Below, piece after piece: positions 6,559-10,015 of a stretch of DNA of 10,015 bases; position 1 is the stretch's first letter; each line of letters opens with the position of its first letter. The position numbers and the translations under genes are program-made. The notes beneath the pieces are model-generated. The model was not told where the DNA came from. It searched no databases and was given only the letters and a program-made list of their open reading frames with translations. This stretch comes from Anaerolineae bacterium (GTDB lineage: Bacteria; Chloroflexota; Anaerolineae; J102). The stretch covers positions 1 through 10,015 of the forward strand of contig JALWDV010000548.1 in assembly GCA_027036755.1 (NCBI GenBank), in the 5' to 3' direction.

Positions 6559-7251
6559 TCAGGCCAATAATTCTCGCAAATCTTTATCACGCCGCAATCG
6601 GGCCAGGATGTTTTCCTTGACCCGGTAGACCTCCTTGACGCTCTGAAACATCCCGGGATGCCGTTGGAAGATATCGCCCGCCTTGAGTCCGAGGGTGTAC
6701 GCTTCGTAGAGTACGATACGCTCCTGGGGCGTCTTCATCCGCTGTTCGACGATCTCCAGCGCCTCCTTGGAATAAATGCGCTCATGCAGGCGCTCGTTTG
6801 CATCGATGGCGCTGGCCTCGATCTGCCGGTGGATTTCCTGGATTTCGATATCCAGCGCCTCCAGTTGATTGTTGCGAACGGAATCAATGATGGCGCTATG
6901 GGTGCAGGTTTGCAGGTAGCGCAATACGCTTTTGATGTTTTCGAATTGCTGGCATTTTTGCGGCGTCATTGCCCGCCACATGCGCGAAAACGCCATATTG
7001 ATGAAATAATCGGCGTCCTCGCCCGTTTGCGGAAATGCGGGATGACGAAGCACCCACCCCTTCACCAATGGCGCGTATTGTCGATAGATGGCTTCCCATG
7101 CTTCTTCGTTATCCTGCAACGCAGCCAGCCTGAACAGTTGCAGACAACTGTCGTTCTCGTTATTCTCCTGTCTGGTTCTAAAAAATCGCGTGGTTTCCCC
7201 TTCGCATTGCGCCGCCAGATATGAGATGGAGGTGCGAGAGGGAGCATTCAT
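6559..7251 (-). CDS. ECF-like RNA polymerase sigma factor
   Basis: About 230 residues from ATG 7251; an upstream in-frame TTG at 7284 would add 11. A sigma region 2 is seen in AWEAIYRQYAPLVKGWVL and the acidic GEDADYFINMAFSRMWRAM, followed by a region 2.4-like SVLRYLQTCTHSAIIDSVRN. Region 4 is the C-terminal helix-turn-helix, about TPQERIVLYEAYTLGLKAGD onward, ending in KENILARLRRDKDLRELLA. The protein would direct RNA polymerase to its own promoter set. It is the first gene of the operon, behind a housekeeping-type promoter (7305-7332). ATG is preferred because the predicted transcription start (about 7298) leaves only 13 nt before the TTG. No Shine-Dalgarno is obvious for either start. Only two sigma domains are evident, so it is ECF-like, though the divergent region 4 makes the group uncertain. 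Confidence 0.85.
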   Translation of the reverse strand: MNAPSRTSISYLAAQCEGETTRFFRTRQENNENDSCLQLFRLAALQDNEEAWEAIYRQYAPLVKGWVLRHPAFPQTGEDADYFINMAFSRMWRAMTPQKCQQFENIKSVLRYLQTCTHSAIIDSVRNNQLEALDIEIQEIHRQIEASAIDANERLHERIYSKEALEIVEQRMKTPQERIVLYEAYTLGLKAGDIFQRHPGMFQSVKEVYRVKENILARLRRDKDLRELLA

Positions 7252-7304
7252 AGGAAGCAATGACAGGGATGGCTGATGAAGCAATCGGAAGGCGAGAAAA
7301 TATC

Positions 7305-7332
7305 AGTATATCACAGGATGATGGCGTGTCAA
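7305..7332 (-). promoter_or_regulatory. Sigma70-type promoter of the sigma/zf/CHAT operon
   Basis: On the minus strand a perfect TTGACA (7332-7327) and TATACT (7310-7305) are 16 bp apart. The transcription start would be near 7298, giving a leader of about 46 nt to the sigma factor ATG. No ECF-style GGAAC -35 was noticed, so basal expression appears to depend on the housekeeping sigma factor and not on autoregulation. Confidence 0.65.
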
Positions 7333-7387
7333 TCAAGCGTCTGGTTTCTTTACCCAAAATGGACGAACCCGAATGATTTCGAGACAT

Positions 7388-7416
7388 TTGACAGCCGTAC
7401 AATTACCCACTAATAT
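7388..7416 (+). promoter_or_regulatory. Sigma70-type promoter facing right
   Basis: TTGACA at 7388-7393 and TAATAT at 7411-7416 have the ideal 17-bp spacing. The expected start, about 7423, falls next to the ATG at 7424 of the disrupted antitoxin gene, which would give a leaderless message. The promoter is back to back with the sigma operon promoter, 56 bp away. Confidence 0.55.
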
Positions 7417-7441
7417 GTATGGCATGAGGTCGCCATGCAAC

Positions 7442-7677
7442 GCGACTATACAGCTCATACGTCAAACCTTGAAGGCTAGAGTCGCCAACAAGCGACACGC
7501 CAGGACCGTAAAACGTCAAGCGTCAAACGTCACGCTGCTGCAACGATGTCATGGCTCATTGCAGGACGCGTCTTTGGCGATGACGGCCTGACGTTTGACG
7601 TTTTACGCATGACGTGGGTTGCATAAATGGCCAACGTTGCTGCGTCAGGCGTCTTTACGCCGTGGCCTGTATGGTTA
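7442..7677. mobile_element. MITE-like insert with 9-bp target duplication CCATGCAAC
   Basis: A 236-bp non-coding element lies between direct repeats CCATGCAAC (7433-7441 and 7678-7686). Its ends carry a short inverted match, ATACAG at 7448-7453 and CTGTAT at 7667-7672, at nearly equal distance from the duplications. Inside are a GTCGC/GCGAC hairpin (7481-7496) and a larger inverted repeat (7507-7608). It encodes no transposase, so it would have been moved by an enzyme elsewhere. An element without the insertion in a related genome would settle it. Confidence 0.5.
7507..7608. repeat. Inverted repeat of CGTAAAACGTCAA units
   Basis: CGTAAAACGTCAA (7507-7519) pairs perfectly with the reverse complement ending at 7607. 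The adjoining GCGTCAAACGTCA (7520-7532) is a further unit, and the right arm (7589-7608) reads TGACGTTTGACGTTTTACGC. The 56-bp centre has no visible gene. It is part of the insert in the antitoxin gene. Confidence 0.7.
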
Positions 7678-7870
7678 CCATGCAACCAACAGAGTGCAAA
7701 GATCACTGCCCGCTCGCCCCGCGACGCCCTGGATGGGGCAAAGCGCTACGCCAGAAAACAGGATACGACATTGACGAGACATATCTCCAATTACCTGTGG
7801 CAACTATCCCATCAAAGCGATCCACTGACTGACGCCCCCATTGTCCAACGGTTACGGGAAAAGGGAGCGC

Positions 7871-8674
7871 ATGAGTAACGACGGCTCGATGCGCCTCCCG
7901 CCCGGGGCCATTCCCACCTCCTGGTTCGTTCCCCGCGCGGGAAAATGGGAGGCCGTGGAGGGCGCGGTCATCGAGGAAAAGAACGTCTGCATTCAGGTGA
8001 ACGGCCGGGTGCTGGCCCGTTTCATGGCCACGCCCATGGAGCAGGAGGCCCTGGCGCTGGGCTTTCTGCGCTCGGAAGGCGTAATCTCGGGCCCGGACGA
8101 CGTGGCGGATTTGCGCGTGGGGCCATCGGGTGAATGCGTGGATGTGTGGCTCGCGCACAGCGCCCCCCTGCCCAACGACGCGGACGCCATCCGCACCGCG
8201 GGATGTGGCGGCGGCGTCACCTTCGATGATCTGCTGAACCTCACGCCCGAGCCATTCCCTGCTCTGGCCCTCACGCCGGAGCAGCTTATCGCCCGTTACT
8301 ACGAGATGCGGGCCGATGAGGCGCTCTATCCCATCACGCGCGGGGTGCACGCGTCCGCATTATGCACGCCCGAGCGCGTCCTGCTCATGGCCGAGGATGT
8401 GGGGCGCCACAACACCCTGGACAAGCTGTGGGGCAAGGCCATGCTGGCGGGCGTGGAGACGAATGGCCGGATCATCGTCACCACCGGGCGCATCAGCTCG
8501 GAGATGCTAGGCAAGGCCGCCAAGATGGGCGCGCCCGTCATCGCCTCCCGCACCTCGCCCACCAGCCGCTCGGTGGCTTTGGCTCGGGCCTGGGGCGTGA
8601 CTCTGGCCGGGTACATCCGTCGGGGCGGGTTCAGGGTGTATGCGGGCGAGGAGAGATTCAATAATTCGCATTAG
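7871..8674 (+). CDS. fdhD: FdhD, sulfur carrier for formate dehydrogenase maturation
   Basis: FdhD passes sulfur from a cysteine desulfurase to the molybdenum cofactor of formate dehydrogenase in the cytoplasm. The 267-residue protein has the family landmarks: EGAVIEEK near the N-terminus, MATPMEQEALALGFLRSEG (52-70), the reactive loop TAGCGGG with C112, EDVGRHNTLDKLWG, and the C-terminal GRISSEMLGKAAKMGAPVIASRTSPTSRSV (two adjoining segments). In E. coli the loop has two cysteines (CxxC); only the first is kept here, as in other Gly-rich variants. ATG 7871 is preferred over an in-frame ATG at 7841 because AAGGGAG precedes it closely and the start overlaps the antitoxin stop (ATGAGTAA, 8 nt), implying coupled translation. 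ATG 7889 is another possible start. No formate dehydrogenase gene lies in the window. Confidence 0.92.
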   Translation: MSNDGSMRLPPGAIPTSWFVPRAGKWEAVEGAVIEEKNVCIQVNGRVLARFMATPMEQEALALGFLRSEGVISGPDDVADLRVGPSGECVDVWLAHSAPLPNDADAIRTAGCGGGVTFDDLLNLTPEPFPALALTPEQLIARYYEMRADEALYPITRGVHASALCTPERVLLMAEDVGRHNTLDKLWGKAMLAGVETNGRIIVTTGRISSEMLGKAAKMGAPVIASRTSPTSRSVALARAWGVTLAGYIRRGGFRVYAGEERFNNSH

Positions 8675-8684
8675 ACGAAGAAAC

Positions 8685-8713
8685 TTGCATAAACGAAACA
8701 AAAGTAGTATCTT
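8685..8713 (+). promoter_or_regulatory. Possible mazEF promoter
   Basis: TTGCAT (8685-8690) and TATCTT (8708-8713) are 17 bp apart in an AT-rich gap between fdhD and mazE. The match to consensus is fair. MazE-type antitoxins usually autoregulate such promoters; no clear palindrome was identified. Confidence 0.35.
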
Positions 8714-8742
8714 TTTTGTAGAAACAAAAGGAGATATGCTTT

Positions 8743-8985
8743 ATGCACACAAAAGTTCAAAAATGGGGCAACAGCCTTGCTATAAGAATCCCGAAAGCAT
8801 TTGCGCTGGACGCCCAGTTGGAAAATAATTCAGCCGTGGATGTTTCGCTCATCGATGGCAAGATTGTCATCAAAGCAATTCGCCCAGACCATTGGTCGTT
8901 GGAACAATTACTTTCGGGTGTGACCAGCGACAATATGCACGAGGAAATCGACGTTGGCGACGCCGTAGGGAATGAGGTTTGGTGA
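8743..8985 (+). CDS. mazE: MazE-like antitoxin (AbrB/MazE fold)
   Basis: An 80-residue antitoxin. The N-terminal half is the swapped-hairpin AbrB/MazE DNA-binding domain: KVQKWGNSLAIRIPKAFALD followed by VDVSLIDGKIVIKAI. The C-terminal tail (about 48-80) is acidic, the part that in MazE wraps around and blocks MazF. AGGAG at 8729-8733 lies nine bases before the ATG. It would repress its own promoter together with MazF and neutralise the toxin encoded immediately downstream. Its codons are visibly more AT-rich than those of fdhD and the cupin, which suggests horizontal arrival as a unit. Confidence 0.9.
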   Translation: MHTKVQKWGNSLAIRIPKAFALDAQLENNSAVDVSLIDGKIVIKAIRPDHWSLEQLLSGVTSDNMHEEIDVGDAVGNEVW

Positions 8986-8989
8986 AAAC

Positions 8990-9325
8990 ATGCCCTATCA
9001 ACCCCAACGCGGAGACGTCGTGTGGCTCACATTCAATCCACAAGCCGGGCATGAGCAGGCAGGCAGACGCCTCGCCTTGATATTATCGCCCGCGGCGTAT
9101 AACGCCAAAGTGGGTTTGGCGATTCTCTGTCCCATCACCAACAAAATCAAGGGGTATCCATTTGAGGTGGTTATACCGGACGGACTGCAAGTGACTGGAG
9201 CCATTTTATCAGACCAGGTAAAAAGCCTGGATTGGAAAGCAAGGAAAGCCGAGTTCGTTTGTCATTTGCCGGAAGCAACAGTCAATGAAGTATTACAGAA
9301 GCTGAAAACACTTTTGAATCAGTAG
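8990..9325 (+). CDS. mazF: MazF/PemK-family endoribonuclease toxin
   Basis: A 111-residue mRNA interferase close to E. coli MazF in layout: RGDVVWLTFNPQAGHEQAGR, RLALILSPAAYNAKVGLAIL, KGYPFEVVIPDG, and ILSDQVKSLDWKARKAEF. E22 and R27 in HEQAGRR match the E. coli catalytic pair E24 and R29. It would cleave single-stranded mRNA at short sequence sites and halt growth when MazE is lost. The gene starts 4 nt after the mazE stop (GGTGA precedes ATG 8990); an in-frame ATG at 8972 would overlap mazE by 14 nt but adds residues not found in MazF. All core motifs are present, so the toxin looks functional. Cut-site specificity cannot be read from sequence. Confidence 0.93.
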   Translation: MPYQPQRGDVVWLTFNPQAGHEQAGRRLALILSPAAYNAKVGLAILCPITNKIKGYPFEVVIPDGLQVTGAILSDQVKSLDWKARKAEFVCHLPEATVNEVLQKLKTLLNQ

Positions 9326-9377
9326 GCTGATGTCGGCGAAACGAAAAGCGCCTCACACGAAAAGGAGCACCCGAAAC

Positions 9378-9734
9378 ATGTTCATCAAACACAGCGACGA
9401 CGCGCCCGCACAGGAAGTGACCGCGGGTGAAGCGACGACCATCCAGGTGCTGATCTCGCCCGAGGAAGGCCCGCATTTCGCCATGCGCAAATTCGTCATG
9501 CAGCCGGGCGGCGGCATGCCCAAACACACCAACGAGGTGGAGCACGAGCAGTATGTGCTGCGGGGCCGGGCCCTGGTGGGCCTGGGCGATGAGGAGATCG
9601 TGGCCCAGGCGGGCGACGTGCTGCTCATCCCCGCGGGCGTTCCCCACTGGTACGCCAACATCGGCGATGAGCCCTACGAATTCCTGTGCGTCGTGCCCAA
9701 CCTGCCAGATAAAATCGAAATCCTGGAAGATTAG
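9378..9734 (+). CDS. Small single-domain cupin protein
   Basis: A 118-residue cupin, a single conserved beta-barrel. Motif 1 is GGGMPKHTNEVEHEQYVLRG (44-63), with likely metal ligands H50, H56 and nearby acids; the usual second histidine of HxH is Asn here, a known variant (H.N.vEHEQYVL). Motif 2 is GDVLLIPAGVPHWYAN (79-94), with H90. The ATG at 9378 is chosen because AAAGGAG ends 10 bases before it; an ATG at 9330 has no ribosome binding site and adds a Lys/Arg-rich leader atypical for the family. It follows mazF by 52 bp. Such cupins may bind small molecules, isomerise sugars or act as dioxygenases; neither substrate nor enzymatic role can be assigned. No signal peptide is seen. Confidence 0.88.
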   Translation: MFIKHSDDAPAQEVTAGEATTIQVLISPEEGPHFAMRKFVMQPGGGMPKHTNEVEHEQYVLRGRALVGLGDEEIVAQAGDVLLIPAGVPHWYANIGDEPYEFLCVVPNLPDKIEILED

Positions 9735-9736
9735 AT

Positions 9737-10015
9737 ACTGCTATGAAAATAAGCTCTCCCACGTCATTTCGAGGGAGCGCAGCGACCGAGAAATCCCCTT
9801 GCAGACGAGGAGATTCCACCTCCCTGCGGTCGTCGGAATGACGTAACAAGGGATTTTCATCCGTATCGGTGCGGGCGCGCCTGCCGTCGGACTGCTTTGA
9901 AAATAGAACACGGATGAACACAGAAAAACACGGATAATTCAAAAAATCTGTGACCGAAGGCCGTGTCAATCCGTGTCCTCGTCTTTCATCGGTATCGGCG
10001 CGGGCTCGCCCGCCG
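9737..10015. repeat. Right-hand composite repeat block
   Basis: No gene is seen after the cupin. The block starts two bases after the cupin TAG with ACTGCTATGAAAATA (9737-9751). It then contains an inverted repeat of the 'cgtcatttcgag' type (ACGTCATT 9761-9768 with AATGACGT 9837-9844), then ATTTTCATCCGTATCGG (9853-9869), then the 115-bp repeat arm (9892-10006). The same order of pieces is found at the left edge after the subtilase stop, with an IS110 element in place of the cgtcatt piece. Confidence 0.7.
9892..10006. repeat. Right arm of the perfect 115-bp inverted repeat
   Basis: Exact reverse complement of 1-115. It begins CTGCTTTGAAAATAGAACAC and ends GGTATCGGCGCGGGCT. It is non-coding. 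Confidence 0.9.

Larger units (their letters stand above)
7424..7878 (+). pseudogene. RHH-type antitoxin gene (DUF6364-like), split by an insertion
   Basis: The 3' part (7687-7878) encodes QQSAKITARSP...DGAKRYARKQDTTLTRHISNYL, the look of a small ribbon-helix-helix/DUF6364-like antitoxin with its C-terminal toxin-binding tail. The gene's start is separated from it: ATG 7424 reads MRSPCN, and CCATGCAAC occurs at 7433-7441 and again at 7678-7686, encoding PCN in frame at both sites. Removing 7442-7686 gives one open frame of about 69 codons, a normal antitoxin size, just behind the promoter at 7388-7416. As it stands, an ATG at 7627 inside the insert could still give an 83-residue protein with a foreign N-terminus but has no visible ribosome binding site. 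The stop overlaps fdhD. No cognate PIN toxin is seen. Family assignment is moderate; the split is well supported by the frame. Confidence 0.55.

Noticed and set aside
7429..7496. A tRNA or small structured RNA from two GTCGC/GCGAC hairpins
   Set aside because: The stems are only 5 bp, there is no cloverleaf or CCA end, and the first hairpin spans the target duplication.
7373..7591. A 72-codon plus-strand frame as an independent small gene
   Set aside because: Its latter part runs through the CGTAAAACGTCAA inverted repeat. Its start region is better explained as the beginning of the split antitoxin gene (ATG 7424).
9761..9844. The cgtcatttcgag inverted repeat as a terminator for the cupin gene
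   Set aside because: The arms are far apart, the stem is short and imperfect, and no T-tract follows. It matches a common dispersed repeat type.

Overview
The window reads as GC-rich bacterial chromosome, most likely from a Chloroflexota (Anaerolineae-like) genome. That guess rests on the sigma factor / zinc-finger protein / TPR-CHAT gene order, the style of the FdhD protein, and the many short palindromic and 'cgtgttc / cactaagaac' repeats between genes. It is an inference; no rRNA or other marker gene is present.

Layout. 1-152 and 9737-10015 are mosaics of intergenic repeats and contain a perfect 115-bp inverted repeat (1-115 against 9892-10006). About 152-1718 is an IS110-family insertion sequence with an intact DEDD/Ser recombinase and a plausible bridge RNA in its 5' leader. 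1739-2845 (minus) holds the wreck of a subtilase (S8) gene: its 5' end sits 12 bp after the CHAT gene, a repeat-filled insert of about 415 bp replaces the middle, and the 3' half carries the oxyanion Asn and catalytic Ser plus an in-frame TGA. From 7332 leftwards runs one operon: a TTGACA-16-TATACT promoter, an ECF-like sigma factor, a double zinc-finger (zf-HC2-like) protein, a 953-residue TPR-CHAT protease, and the subtilase remnant.

To the right, on the plus strand, lie a small ribbon-helix-helix-type antitoxin gene split just after its start codon by a 236-bp element with a 9-bp target duplication, then fdhD (overlapping the antitoxin stop by 8 nt), a mazEF toxin-antitoxin pair with its own promoter, and a single-domain cupin.

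How the genes may work together. A sigma factor with a zinc-finger partner, co-transcribed with a TPR-CHAT protease and formerly a subtilase, suggests a regulator in which proteolysis releases or reshapes transcription. The closest known logic is the type III-E CRISPR accessory set (TPR-CHAT/Csx29, Csx30, RpoE), but no CRISPR array or Cas gene is visible here. The right half looks like ordinary accessory genes: formate dehydrogenase maturation, toxin-antitoxin and cupin. The edges and several gene ends have been heavily remodelled by repeats and mobile elements.
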